DNA from: Luteimonas padinae | Lineage (GTDB): Bacteria > Pseudomonadota > Gammaproteobacteria > Xanthomonadales > Xanthomonadaceae | Assembly: GCF_014652935.1 (NCBI RefSeq) | Contig: NZ_BMZT01000005.1 | Span: 62,001-126,000 of the forward strand | DNA: 64,000 nt | Reading direction: 5' to 3' | Shown: piece after piece, positions 26,145 through 35,366 of the stretch | Position numbering within the stretch: the first letter of the stretch is position 1 | Layout of the letters: each line of letters starts with the position of its first letter | The notes under the pieces: model-generated | What the model was told of the DNA's origin: nothing | The model's input: only the letters and a program-made list of their open reading frames with translations | The model's database searches: none | Program-made: the position numbers and the translations under genes

Positions 26145-27851
26145 ATGAACCGCACCGCCTTCGCCGCCGCGCTCGCGGCCAGCCTGCTGCTCGCCGCCTG
26201 CCAGACCTCGCCCTCCACCACCGTTGACCCTACGGCCGACGCCGCGCCGGCACACGGCGCCGTGCACGCGCCGCCCCCGCCGCCCGCAGCCGCGAAGGAC
26301 GCGGCCCTGGAGCGCATCGAAGCCACCGGCGCGCGACGCCAACTCGCCGCACGCGCCGCCGCGCCCGCTTCGGCCGCCGCGTACACGGTCATGCCGCCTC
26401 CGTGGACGCCCGCGCCGCCGGTCAACCGCGAGGAATACGCCGACCTCGACGACAACCCCGTGCGCCGCGCGTCCGAGCATCCGGTGTCGACCTTCTCCGT
26501 GGACGTCGACACCGGCAGCTACAGCAACGTCCGCCGCATGCTGCGCGCGGGCGTGCGCCCGCCTCCGGACGCCGTGCGCGCCGAGGAGTTCATCAACTAT
26601 TTCAGCTACGAACATCCGGCCCCGGCCACGCGCGAGGTGCCGTTCCGGGTGACGACAGAGATCGCGCCCGCGCCCTGGGATGCGAAGCGCCACCTGCTGA
26701 TGGTCGGCATCAAGGGCTACGACGTGCCCAAGGCGGAGCTGCCGCCGGCAAACCTGGTGTTCCTGGTCGACACCTCCGGCTCGATGCACTCGCCGGACAA
26801 GCTGCCGCTGCTGCGCCAGGCCTTCGGCGCGCTCACCGACCAGCTGCGCGCGCAGGACAAGGTCTCGATCGTCGCCTACGCCGGTTCCGCGGGCCTGGTG
26901 CTGCCGCCCACGCCGGGCGACCGCAAGGGCGAGATCCTCGCCGCGCTCGAGCGCCTGCAGGCCGGCGGCAGCACCAACGGCGGTGCCGGCATCACCCTCG
27001 CCTACGCCATGGCCCGGCAGGGCTACGTCGAAGGCGGCGCCAACCGCGTGATCCTCGCCACCGACGGCGACTTCAACGTCGGCACCGTCGACCGCGACGC
27101 GCTCGAAACGCTGGTCGCCGACCAGCGCAGCTCCGGCATCGCCCTGACCACGCTCGGCTTCGGCACCGGCAACTACAACGACGCCATGGCCGAGCGCCTG
27201 GCCGACGCCGGCGACGGCAACCACGCCTACATCGACACCCTGCTCGAGGCGCGCAAGGTGCTGGTGGAGGAGATGTCGTCGACGCTGCTGACCATCGCAC
27301 GCGACGTCAAGGTGCAGGTCGAGTTCAACCCGGCCGTGGTCGCCGAGTACCGCCTGGTCGGCTACGCCAACCGCATGCTGCGCGAGGAGGATTTCGCCAA
27401 CGACCGCGTCGACGCCGGCGACATCGGCGCCGGGCACGAGGTCACCGCGCTGTACGAGATCGCGCTGGCCGGCTCCGGTGGCGAGCGCCTGCCGCCGCTG
27501 CGCTACGGCGACAGGCCGGCGACGGCCGCGCACCGCGGCGAGCTCGCCCACCTGCGCCTGCGCTACAAGCTCCCCGCCGGCGAGCGCAGCCATCTCATCG
27601 AAGTGCCGCTGCGCCGCGACGACATCCGCCCGCAGCCCGGCGAAGCACTGCGCTTCGCCGCCACGGTCGCCGCCTTCGCCGATGCCCTGCGCGGCGGCCA
27701 CCACCTCGGCGACTGGGACTGGGATGCGATCTCGGCCAGCGCACGCGCCACGCGCGGCGACGACCGCTGGGGCCTGCGCGGGGAGTTCGCCACCCTGGTC
27801 GAGGCCAGCCGCGTGGCCACGCGCGACGCGGCCGCCTCACGCGGCGACTGA
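26145..27851 (+). CDS. VWA-domain lipoprotein (YfbK-like)
   Basis: 568 aa. A lipoprotein signal peptide ends at Cys19 (LLLAAC). A Pro/Ala-rich linker (about 25-95) leads to a conserved FSVDVDTGSYSNVRRML region, then a von Willebrand factor A domain (about 205-380) with a complete MIDAS start DTSGS and downstream TDGDFN. The C-terminal ~170 residues match the DUF3520-type domain that accompanies VWA in this family. Such proteins are periplasm-facing; their function is not established. It is near, but not overlapping, an ECF sigma gene (30940), a pairing seen in some relatives, with a GGDEF/EAL gene on the other strand between them. Confidence 0.85.
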   Translation: MNRTAFAAALAASLLLAACQTSPSTTVDPTADAAPAHGAVHAPPPPPAAAKDAALERIEATGARRQLAARAAAPASAAAYTVMPPPWTPAPPVNREEYADLDDNPVRRASEHPVSTFSVDVDTGSYSNVRRMLRAGVRPPPDAVRAEEFINYFSYEHPAPATREVPFRVTTEIAPAPWDAKRHLLMVGIKGYDVPKAELPPANLVFLVDTSGSMHSPDKLPLLRQAFGALTDQLRAQDKVSIVAYAGSAGLVLPPTPGDRKGEILAALERLQAGGSTNGGAGITLAYAMARQGYVEGGANRVILATDGDFNVGTVDRDALETLVADQRSSGIALTTLGFGTGNYNDAMAERLADAGDGNHAYIDTLLEARKVLVEEMSSTLLTIARDVKVQVEFNPAVVAEYRLVGYANRMLREEDFANDRVDAGDIGAGHEVTALYEIALAGSGGERLPPLRYGDRPATAAHRGELAHLRLRYKLPAGERSHLIEVPLRRDDIRPQPGEALRFAATVAAFADALRGGHHLGDWDWDAISASARATRGDDRWGLRGEFATLVEASRVATRDAAASRGD

Positions 27852-27873
27852 CATGGCCACGTCCCGCCGCCGC

Positions 27874-30762
27874 TCAGGCCGCGCCGCGGTCTCCGGCGGC
27901 GGGCGCCGGCATCGGCCGCCCGAACAGGAAACCCTGGCCCATCGTGCAGCCCAGCTGGCGCAGGGTCTCGGCCTGGGCCGCGGTCTCCACGCCCTCGCCG
28001 ATGGTGTCGATGCCCAGGGTGCCGGCCAGCGCCAGGATCGCGCGCACCAGGGCCAGGCTTTCGGGGTGCATCTCGTCGTCGAGCCCGGCCACGAAGCTCT
28101 GGTCGATCTTCAGCGCATGGATCGGGAAGCGGTGCAGGTACGACAGCGCCGAGAAGCCGGTGCCGAAGTCGTCGAGCAGCGCATAGACGCCGCGCGCGCG
28201 CAGGGTCTTCAGCATGCGCAGCGCGCGCGGCGCGTCGTCGAGCAGGGCCACCTCGGTGATCTCGATGCGCAGCCGCGCCGGGTCCGCACCGACGTCCTCG
28301 AGCATCCGCAGCAGGCGCTCGGCGAAATTGTCGGAGTGGAAGTGGCGCGGCGAGACGTTGATCGAAACGTAGCCCTCGTGATGCCGCGCCATCCACTGGA
28401 ACGCGCGGCGGTAGACCAGCCAGTCGACCTGCTCGATCAGGCCGCTGTCCTCGCCGACGCCGATGAACGCGCCCGGCGGCAGCGGCCCCTGCACCTCGTG
28501 GTTCCAGCGCAGCAGCGCCTCGTGGCCAACCACCCGGCCGTCGGCCAGGTCGACGATCGGCTGGAACCAGGGTTCGAAGGCGTCGGACAGGATCGCGCGC
28601 CGCAGGTCGGCCTCGAGGTCGAGCAGGCGCGTGGCCTCGGCGCGCATCTCCTCGTCGAAGAGTTCGCTGCGATCGCGGCCCAGGGCCTTGGCGCGGTACA
28701 TGGCCGCGTCGGCGTCGCGCAGCAGGTCCTCGCCGTGGTGGTAGCGCGGCTGCCACATCGCGATGCCCACCGAGGCCGAGGGGAACAGCTCGCGCCCGGC
28801 GATCCACATCGGCCGCCCGAGGTCGGCCAGGATGCGCGACACCACCGCCTGCGCCGCGGCCTCGTCGCCGGCATCACCCAGCAGCACCGCGAACTCGTCG
28901 CCACCCAGGCGCGCGACCACGTCGCCCTCGCGCAGCAGGCGCGCGATCCGGCGCCCGACCTCCACCAGCATCTCGTCGCCGGCGGCGTGGCCGACGCTGT
29001 CGTTGACCAGCTTGAAGCGGTCCAGGTCGAGGAACAGCACCGCGAACGGCCCGCGCGCCTGGGCACGGGTGCGGGCGATCGCCGCGTCCAGCCGCTCCAG
29101 CAGGTGGATGCGGTTGGGCAGCCCGGTCAGGTGGTCGTGGCGTGCCTGGTGGATCAGGCGCTCCTCGGCGCGCAGCCGCTCCGACATCTGCGCGCGCAGC
29201 TCGCGGTTGGCCTCCTCCAGCTCGCGCGTGCGCGCCTCTACCCGGTTCTCAAGCTCGGCGTGGGCCGCCTTCAGGTGGTCCTGCGAGCGCTTGCGCGCCA
29301 GCGCGCCGCCGATGTGGTGGGCGACGAAGGTCAGCAGCCGCTGGTCGTGGATGGTGAAGGCGATGTCCGGCGAATAGCTCTGCACGGCGATCACTCCGAC
29401 CGCGACGCCGTCGCGCAGCAGCGGCACGCCGAGCCAGAAATGGGCGAGCGAGCCATGGTGCTGCAGCTCGCCCGAGGCCTCCAGGCGCGCGATGACCGCG
29501 TGGTCGGCCAGCAGCGCGCGGCCGCTCTTGATCACGTATTCGCTCAGGCCGCGGATCATGCGCCGCGGCTTTCGGACGATGTCGCGCTCGTCCACCGAGT
29601 ACGGGAATTCGATGTGGTCGCCATCGCTGGACACCATCGCGATGTAGAAGTTGCGCGAGTACAGCAGCTCGCCAACCACCGCGTGCAGGTCGTTGTAAAA
29701 GCCCTCGACGCTGCCGGCGGTGAACGACAGCTCGCTGATGCGGAACAGCGCGCGCTGCAGGCGCTCGGCGCGCTGGCGCTCGACGATCTCCGCCTGCAGC
29801 ACCTCGTTGGCCTGCTGCAGTTCGCGCGTGCGCGCCACCACGCGCCGCTCCAGTTCGGCCTGTGCATGCTTGCGGTCGAGCGCGGTGAGGATGTGCTGCG
29901 CGACGAACTCCAGCAGCGCGCGGTCCTCGTCGGTGTAGCAGTCCGGCTGGTCGTAGCTCTGGACCACGATCGCGCCGCAGACGCGACCTTCGCGGCGCAT
30001 CGGGACGCCCAGCCAGTCGGCGGAGTCCGGACCGTGGATGGCCGCGCGCTCGACGCCCAGCTGGTCGCGCAGCCGCTCCGACGGCCCGCGCAGCGGGTGC
30101 CCGTGCCGGAGCAGGGCCACGGTCAGGCTGGCCGGCATGTCCTCGAGCGGGATCTCCATCTCCGGATCGGCGACCCAGGTGTCGCGCCGGTCGGCGAAGT
30201 ACAGGAAGCGCGTCGTGGCGCGCATGTCGTCATAGGCGACGATGTAGAAGTTCTCGGCCGACATCAGCCCGCCGACCACACCGTGGATGCGCTTGAGCAC
30301 CTGCGCCATGTCCAGGCCGGAGCCGGCGAGGTCGGCGATGCCGTAGAGGGCCTGCTGCAGCCGCTCGGACTTGCGCAGCGACTCGATGCGGGCTTCGGCC
30401 TGCGCCGAGGCCAGGGTGGCCGAGACCAGCCGGCGCGCCAGCGCGCGCCAGGCGTCGCACGAGCCCGGCGCCAGCGCTTCCGGCAGGTGCGCGGCAATCG
30501 ACACGGCGGCCTCGCCTTCCTGCCAGGCGTCCTCGACGGTGCGGCCGCCGCCGCGGGCGGGCGAGGCGCCGGCCACCAGGCTGCGCGCGCGCTCGAGCAT
30601 CCGGCCGGGCGCGCCGTCCACGATGGACTCGCCTTCGCCCAGCCGCTCGTCGTTCCAGCAGACCGCGACCGTCGACCCGGTCGGCAGCGACTGCGCGAGC
30701 ATGCCCGCCAGCCCCGCGAGATCGACCTTGCGGGGCGGCGACGCCACCGGGATGTCCAGCAT
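27874..30762 (-). CDS. Double-GAF GGDEF/EAL c-di-GMP enzyme
   Basis: 962 aa from ATG 30762 (MLDIPVAS). Cytoplasmic by sequence: no membrane segment. After a poorly conserved N-terminal region (1-135) come GAF 1 (about 138-298), a coiled-coil linker, GAF 2 (about 335-495), a second coiled coil, GGDEF (about 535-700) and EAL (about 705-950). The cyclase motif is intact (RLGGDEF) and preceded by an RxxD inhibitory site (REGD, five residues before GGDEF). The EAL domain is also intact (EALLRW, INVSP, EITE, LDDFGTGFS, EGVET). Either activity could dominate. It is convergent with the VWA gene and divergent from the ECF sigma gene. Confidence 0.9.
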   Translation of the reverse strand: MLDIPVASPPRKVDLAGLAGMLAQSLPTGSTVAVCWNDERLGEGESIVDGAPGRMLERARSLVAGASPARGGGRTVEDAWQEGEAAVSIAAHLPEALAPGSCDAWRALARRLVSATLASAQAEARIESLRKSERLQQALYGIADLAGSGLDMAQVLKRIHGVVGGLMSAENFYIVAYDDMRATTRFLYFADRRDTWVADPEMEIPLEDMPASLTVALLRHGHPLRGPSERLRDQLGVERAAIHGPDSADWLGVPMRREGRVCGAIVVQSYDQPDCYTDEDRALLEFVAQHILTALDRKHAQAELERRVVARTRELQQANEVLQAEIVERQRAERLQRALFRISELSFTAGSVEGFYNDLHAVVGELLYSRNFYIAMVSSDGDHIEFPYSVDERDIVRKPRRMIRGLSEYVIKSGRALLADHAVIARLEASGELQHHGSLAHFWLGVPLLRDGVAVGVIAVQSYSPDIAFTIHDQRLLTFVAHHIGGALARKRSQDHLKAAHAELENRVEARTRELEEANRELRAQMSERLRAEERLIHQARHDHLTGLPNRIHLLERLDAAIARTRAQARGPFAVLFLDLDRFKLVNDSVGHAAGDEMLVEVGRRIARLLREGDVVARLGGDEFAVLLGDAGDEAAAQAVVSRILADLGRPMWIAGRELFPSASVGIAMWQPRYHHGEDLLRDADAAMYRAKALGRDRSELFDEEMRAEATRLLDLEADLRRAILSDAFEPWFQPIVDLADGRVVGHEALLRWNHEVQGPLPPGAFIGVGEDSGLIEQVDWLVYRRAFQWMARHHEGYVSINVSPRHFHSDNFAERLLRMLEDVGADPARLRIEITEVALLDDAPRALRMLKTLRARGVYALLDDFGTGFSALSYLHRFPIHALKIDQSFVAGLDDEMHPESLALVRAILALAGTLGIDTIGEGVETAAQAETLRQLGCTMGQGFLFGRPMPAPAAGDRGAA

Positions 30763-30939
30763 TGCCTGCACCTGCCAAGCCCCCTCGCACAACTCCGCAC
30801 CAGGGGAACAACGCCGGATCACGCCACCAGCGGCAAGCCGGGGCGGCCATCCCCCATGCGCCCCGCCGACATGATGCCGTGCATCGCGACGTCGCGCACG
30901 GGCTTCACGCGCCCGGGCCCAGCGCTTAACCTGCCGCCA

Positions 30940-31548
30940 ATGGACGCCCTGCCGCAGCCCGAAGCCGCCGGACGCAGCGATGACGCGCTGATGCAGGCCT
31001 GGGTGGGCGGCGACGCCGGGGCGTTCGAAGCGCTGTACGCGCGCCATCGCCTGCGCCTCCACCGTTTCCTGCTGCGCCAGCTGCGCGATCCCGGGCTGGC
31101 CGACGAGGTCTTCCAGGACACCTGGCAGCGCGTGGTGGCCGCGGGCCGTGACTGGCGCCCCGAGGCCTCGTTCACCGCTTGGCTGTACCGCATCGCGCGC
31201 AACCGCGTGGCCGACCAGTGGCGCGCCCGCCAGCACCGCCCTCCGGCGCCGGACGACGCCGAGGCGCGCACCGCCGGCCTCGAGGACCCCGAAACGCCCG
31301 AACGCCGGCTTGACGCCTGGCAGCGCCAGCGCGGCCTGCAGCAGGCGCTGGACGCCCTGCCGGCCGAGCAGCGCGAAGTCGTGCTGCTGCGCCTGGAGCA
31401 GGAGCTGACGCTGGACGAGATCGGCGACATCACCGGCGTCGGCCGCGAGACCGTGAAGTCGCGCCTGCGCTATGCCATGGACAAGCTGCGCGCCGCCCTG
31501 GCCGGCCCCGTGCCGGAGGGCGTGCCCGCCCCGGAGGACGCCCGATGA
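30940..31548 (+). CDS. ECF-type RNA polymerase sigma factor
   Basis: 202 aa. Sigma-70 region 2 (about 22-90, with FEALYARH, DPGLADEVFQDTW and FTAWLYRIARNRVADQ) and region 4 (about 130-185, LPAEQREVVLLRLEQELTLDEIG, VGRETVKSRLRYAMDKL) are clear, without region 3, as in ECF factors. The start at ATG 30940 is set by the conserved N-terminus; no Shine-Dalgarno sequence is evident. Its last codons overlap the next gene by ATGA, which encodes a single-pass membrane protein likely to be its anti-sigma factor. The regulon is unknown. It is distinct from the RpoE at 53630. Confidence 0.9.
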   Translation: MDALPQPEAAGRSDDALMQAWVGGDAGAFEALYARHRLRLHRFLLRQLRDPGLADEVFQDTWQRVVAAGRDWRPEASFTAWLYRIARNRVADQWRARQHRPPAPDDAEARTAGLEDPETPERRLDAWQRQRGLQQALDALPAEQREVVLLRLEQELTLDEIGDITGVGRETVKSRLRYAMDKLRAALAGPVPEGVPAPEDAR

Positions 31549-32630
31549 CGGGCCCGACCCGCCCCGACCCCCTGTCCCCGGCCGAGCGCCAGCTGGCCGA
31601 CGCGCTCGCGCGCGGCGCGCCGCCGACGGGGCCGTCCGCGGCGCTGGACGCGGCGATCCTCGCGTCGGCCCGGGCCGCGGCCGGCGCCCGCGCGGGTGGC
31701 GCCGGCGCATCGGGCCACTCGGCCGGCCCTTCCCGTGCGACCGCGAAGACCGGTCGGCATCGTCGGCACCGCAGCCCGGCGTGGCTGCGCGGCGGCGCGC
31801 TGGCCGCGACCCTGGTGATCGCCGTGGGCGTGGCCTGGCAGCTGCGTCCCCGCTTCGACGCGCCCGACCTCGCGGGCGACGCGACGGCGGTGACGGCGCC
31901 TGCCGCGCCGTCGCGGCAGGTCGCGGCCGAGGCCGTGGCCCCTCCGCCCGCAGCGGACGCCGCGGCCAGGACACGGCCGGATCCAGGTCCACAGGCGACG
32001 ACGCCGCCCGCGGAGCCGCCGGCTCCGGCCGTGGCTGCGCCCGCGCCGGCGGCGGCCGACGGTTCCAGGCGCATCAGCGCGGACAGGCCGACGCCTGCGA
32101 TGACGGAATCGTCCGCGGCCGCCAGGGCGCAGGATCCCGAGCCACCCCCGATCGTCTTCGACGCGCCCTCGCCGATGGACACGCCCGCCCCGGCTCCGGC
32201 ATCCGCACCGGTGTCGCTTTCGCCACCGCCGGCCCCGCCTGCTCCGCCGGCGCCGGCACCGTCGTCCACGGCCGCGCCGCGTGCGCTCCAAGCCCCCCTG
32301 CCCGCGATCCCGGACGCTGCGCGCGCGGGAGACGCCGCCAAGGCGCGCGCAGCCGCCGAAGCCCGCCGCCACCAGGCGGACACGGTCGACACCACCGCCG
32401 CGGCCGCGGACGAGACCGGCCACGAGGACTGGCTCGACCAGCCGCTTGACGACACCCCGCCGGCCTCGGTCGACTCGCCCGCCGTGCGCGAGGCCTGGCT
32501 GGCGCGCATCCGCGAGCTGGTCGCGGCCGAGCGCTACGCCGAGGCCCGCGACAGCTACGCCGAATTCCGCCGCCGCCACCCGGACGCCCCGGTGCCCGAA
32601 GACCTGCGGATGCTGCTGGGCGGGGAATGA
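31545..32630 (+). CDS. Probable single-pass anti-sigma membrane protein, Pro/Ala-rich
   Basis: 361 aa, starting in an ATGA overlap with the ECF sigma gene. The cytoplasmic N-terminus (1-78) has a short helical stretch (LSPAERQLADALARG) but no recognised zinc-binding anti-sigma motif. One membrane segment lies at about 82-100. The periplasmic portion is a long Pro/Ala low-complexity region (about 100-270), then a conserved-looking charged C-terminus (about 305-361, EAWLARIRELVAAERYAEAR) that resembles a TPR-like hairpin. The anti-sigma role is inferred from coupling, topology and position. Confidence 0.7.
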   Translation: MTGPTRPDPLSPAERQLADALARGAPPTGPSAALDAAILASARAAAGARAGGAGASGHSAGPSRATAKTGRHRRHRSPAWLRGGALAATLVIAVGVAWQLRPRFDAPDLAGDATAVTAPAAPSRQVAAEAVAPPPAADAAARTRPDPGPQATTPPAEPPAPAVAAPAPAAADGSRRISADRPTPAMTESSAAARAQDPEPPPIVFDAPSPMDTPAPAPASAPVSLSPPPAPPAPPAPAPSSTAAPRALQAPLPAIPDAARAGDAAKARAAAEARRHQADTVDTTAAAADETGHEDWLDQPLDDTPPASVDSPAVREAWLARIRELVAAERYAEARDSYAEFRRRHPDAPVPEDLRMLLGGE

Positions 32631-33212
32631 GCACCATCACCCTCGCCGCGCCGGCCACGCACGAACTCGTCGTCAAGCACAGCCGCTTCCTCGCCAGCGC
32701 CGCGCCGGTCGCCGACGCCGACGCCGCGGCGGCCTTCATCGCCTCGGTCTCGGTGCCCGAGGCCACGCACAACTGCTGGGCCTGGCGCAGGCAGCGGCTA
32801 CCGCTCCAGCGACGACGGCGAGCCCGCCGGCACCGCCGGCCGGCCGATCCTCGCCGCCATCGACGGCCAGGGCCTGGATGGCGTGGCGGTGGTGGTGACG
32901 CGCTGGTACGGCGGCATCAAGCTCGGTGCCGGCGGCCTGGTGCGCGCCTACGGCGGCGCCGCGGCCGAATGCCTGCGCACCGCCGAACGGCGCGAGGTGG
33001 TGGAGATGGCCGAGGTCGAGGTCGAGTGCCCTTTCGCCGACATCGCCGCGGTGCACGGCGCCCTGCCGGCCTTCGGCGCGGAGAAGCTGGGCGAGGACTT
33101 CGGCACCGACGGCGTGCGTTTCACCCTGCGCCTGCCGGCGGCCCGGCTGCCGGCACTGGCGGTGCACCTGCGCGATGCCACCCGCGACCGGGCGCGCGTC
33201 GGCGAACCATAG
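32627..33212 (+). pseudogene. yigZ: YigZ/IMPACT-family gene disrupted by a frameshift
   Basis: ATG 32627 overlaps the preceding stop (ATGA). The reading frame gives a normal YigZ/IMPACT N-terminus up to THNCWAWR near 32788, then loses the family sequence. The family resumes in the next frame from 32790 with GSGYRSSDDGEPAGTAGRPI, then VVVTRWYGGIKLGAGGLVRA, to a stop at 33212 (about 195 aa if joined). A loss of two bases or gain of one between 32786 and 32792 explains it. Either a real mutation or a sequencing or assembly error is possible. The family is a ribosome-associated or regulatory protein of uncertain function. Confidence 0.85.
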
Positions 33213-33239
33213 GCGCGGTCCATCGGCGACAATGCGCGG

Positions 33240-35063
33240 ATGGTCCAGTTCGCGAACACGCCCACGCCACCGCCCGCCTCCGGCCGCGACAACGACGCCC
33301 CGGCCGGCAAGTCGAAGGCCCCGCTGTCGAGCCTGCGCCCGCTGTGGCCATTCCTGGCGCGGCACAGGGGGCTGCTGGTCGCCTGGCTGCTGGCGCTGGT
33401 CGCCTCCAGCACGGCCACGCTGAGCCTGCCGGTGGCGGTGCGTTTCATGATCGACGACGGCTTCGCCAGCGGCACCGGCATCGATACCGCCTTCATGCTG
33501 CTGTTCCTGGTGACGCTGGCGCTGGCGGTCGCGACCGCGGCGCGCTTCTTCTTCGTGTCCCTCCTGGGCGAGAAGGTGGTGGCCGACCTGCGCACGCAGC
33601 TGTTCGGGCACCTGGTCGGCCTGGACCAGGCCTTCTTCGAGAAAAGCCGCAGCGGCGAGCTGGTCTCGCGCCTGACCGCCGACACCGAGCTGCTGCGCGG
33701 CGTGGTCGCCACCAGCATGTCGGTGGCCCTGCGCAGCGCGGTGATGGTGCTGGGCAGCGTCGCGATGCTGGTGGTGACCAGCCCGCGGCTGGCGGCCTGG
33801 ACCCTGGTCGGCATCCCGCTGGCGGTGCTGCCGCTGGTGCTCGGCGGCAGGCGGCTGCAGAAGATCTCGCGACAGAGCCAGGACCGCGTGGCCGATGCCA
33901 ACGCGCTGGCGACCGAAACCCTGGGCGCGATCGACACCGTGCAGTCGCATGCGCGCGAACACCACGAGCGCGGCCGCTTCGGCGCGGCCGTGGCCACCGC
34001 GGTCGAGGTCGCGCGCAGGCGCATCGGCGTGCAGGCGCTGGTGACCGCAGTGGCGATCTCGGTGGTGTTCGGCGCCATCACCCTGGTGCTGTGGCTGGGC
34101 GCGCACGACGTTGCCGACGGCCGCATGAGCGCCGGCACCCTGGGCCAGTTCGTGCTGTACGCGATGTTCGGCGCCGGATCGGTGGGCGCGCTGGCCGAGG
34201 TCTGGAACGAACTGCAGAAGGCCGCCGGCGGCATGGGCCGGATCGGCGAGCTGCTCGAGGAGCAGCCGAAGGTGGTGGCGCCGGCCTCGCCGCACGCGCT
34301 GCCGCGCCCGGTGCGCGGCGCCGTCGCCCTGCGCGACGTCACCTTCCACTACCCCACCCGCCCCGACACCGCCGCGCTGGACCGCTTCAGTCTCGAGGTG
34401 GCGCCGGGCGAAACCGTGGCGCTGGTCGGCCCTTCGGGCGCCGGCAAGAGCACGGTGTTCGCCCTGCTGCAGCGCTTCCACGACCCGCAGTCGGGCAGCG
34501 TGTCGCTGGACGGGATCGACCTGCGCGAGCTCGACCCCGTCGAACTGCGCGGCACCATGGCGCTGGTGTCGCAGCGGCCCACCATCTTCGCCGCCAGCGC
34601 CGCCGACAACATCCGCTACGGGCGCCTGGACGCCAGCGACGCCGAGGTCGAGGCCGCCGCGCGCGCCGCCGAGGCCCACGACTTCATCGAACGGCTGCCG
34701 GGCGGCTACGCGTCCGAACTCGGTGAGCGCGGCGCGCGCCTCTCCGGCGGCCAGCAGCAGCGCGTGGCGATCGCCCGCGCCCTGCTGCGCGACGCGCCGC
34801 TGCTGCTCCTTGACGAAGCCACCTCGGCGCTCGACGCCCAGAGCGAGCGCGCCGTACAGCACGCGCTGGAACGCCTGATGGAAGGCCGCACCACGATCGT
34901 GGTCGCCCACCGCCTCGCCACCGTGCTGCGCGCCGACCGCATCGTGGTGATGGACCACGGCCGCATCGTGGCCGAAGGCAGCCACACCGAACTCCTTGCC
35001 CAGGGCGGTCTCTACGCCGAACTCGCCCGCCTGCAGTTCCTGGATGCTTCGTCGGTGGCTTGA
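33240..35063 (+). CDS. ABC exporter, fused permease-ATPase (ABCB/MsbA type)
   Basis: 607 aa. An N-terminal Pro-rich tail (1-30) leads to six membrane helices (about 38-310) of type I exporter fold, then a nucleotide-binding domain (about 350-590) with Walker A GPSGAGKST, Q-loop SQRPTIF, signature LSGGQQQR, Walker B LLLLDEATS and H-loop VAHRL. Being a half-transporter, it should act as a homodimer in the inner membrane. The substrate is unknown; similar proteins export lipids, drugs or peptides. It follows the yigZ gene by 27 bp. Confidence 0.92.
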   Translation: MVQFANTPTPPPASGRDNDAPAGKSKAPLSSLRPLWPFLARHRGLLVAWLLALVASSTATLSLPVAVRFMIDDGFASGTGIDTAFMLLFLVTLALAVATAARFFFVSLLGEKVVADLRTQLFGHLVGLDQAFFEKSRSGELVSRLTADTELLRGVVATSMSVALRSAVMVLGSVAMLVVTSPRLAAWTLVGIPLAVLPLVLGGRRLQKISRQSQDRVADANALATETLGAIDTVQSHAREHHERGRFGAAVATAVEVARRRIGVQALVTAVAISVVFGAITLVLWLGAHDVADGRMSAGTLGQFVLYAMFGAGSVGALAEVWNELQKAAGGMGRIGELLEEQPKVVAPASPHALPRPVRGAVALRDVTFHYPTRPDTAALDRFSLEVAPGETVALVGPSGAGKSTVFALLQRFHDPQSGSVSLDGIDLRELDPVELRGTMALVSQRPTIFAASAADNIRYGRLDASDAEVEAAARAAEAHDFIERLPGGYASELGERGARLSGGQQQRVAIARALLRDAPLLLLDEATSALDAQSERAVQHALERLMEGRTTIVVAHRLATVLRADRIVVMDHGRIVAEGSHTELLAQGGLYAELARLQFLDASSVA

Positions 35064-35067
35064 CGCG

Positions 35068-35092
35068 TTTTCAGCCACGGATTTGCGCTGAA
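35068..35092. repeat. Partial copy of the GCCACGGAT palindromic element
   Basis: TTTTCAGCCACGGATTTGCG, then CTGAAA: a single arm start matching the left end of element 1 (GCCACGGATTTGCG), bounded by a short palindrome TTTTCAG/CTGAAA. It lies about 30 bp before full element 2 and could be a remnant or a solo arm. Confidence 0.6.
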
Positions 35093-35118
35093 AGAACAAG
35101 ACGGGCTGAAGAGCTTTT

Positions 35119-35286
35119 TTTGCCACGGATTTACGCGGATGACGCGGATCGGACCGAGGCAGGATTGTGGTCCAGTGCCTATTCACAGCAGGCCGCGAAG
35201 AAGCCCCTTCAAGAGACGCTCGGGCAGCGCGTGGCGCTGGTACTGGCCTCGGCCCGATCCGCGTCATCCGCGTAAATCCGTGGCAA
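35119..35286. repeat. Palindromic element 2 (GCCACGGAT family), 168 bp
   Basis: Left arm: TTGCCACGGATTTACGCGGA, continuing TGACGCGGATCGGACCGAGGC. The right arm is its reverse complement for about 43 bp with a few mismatches. The outer edge on both sides carries AAGAGC before the T-run, as at element 1. The interior differs from element 1. It sits between the ABC exporter and the acidic hypothetical gene. Confidence 0.85.
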
Positions 35287-35366
35287 GAACGCTCTTAACC
35301 AGAGCGGCTGCTCCGCGAATGTGGCGCGTCGCGCGTATCCTGTGCGCCCGCCCCGCGGCCACCGCC

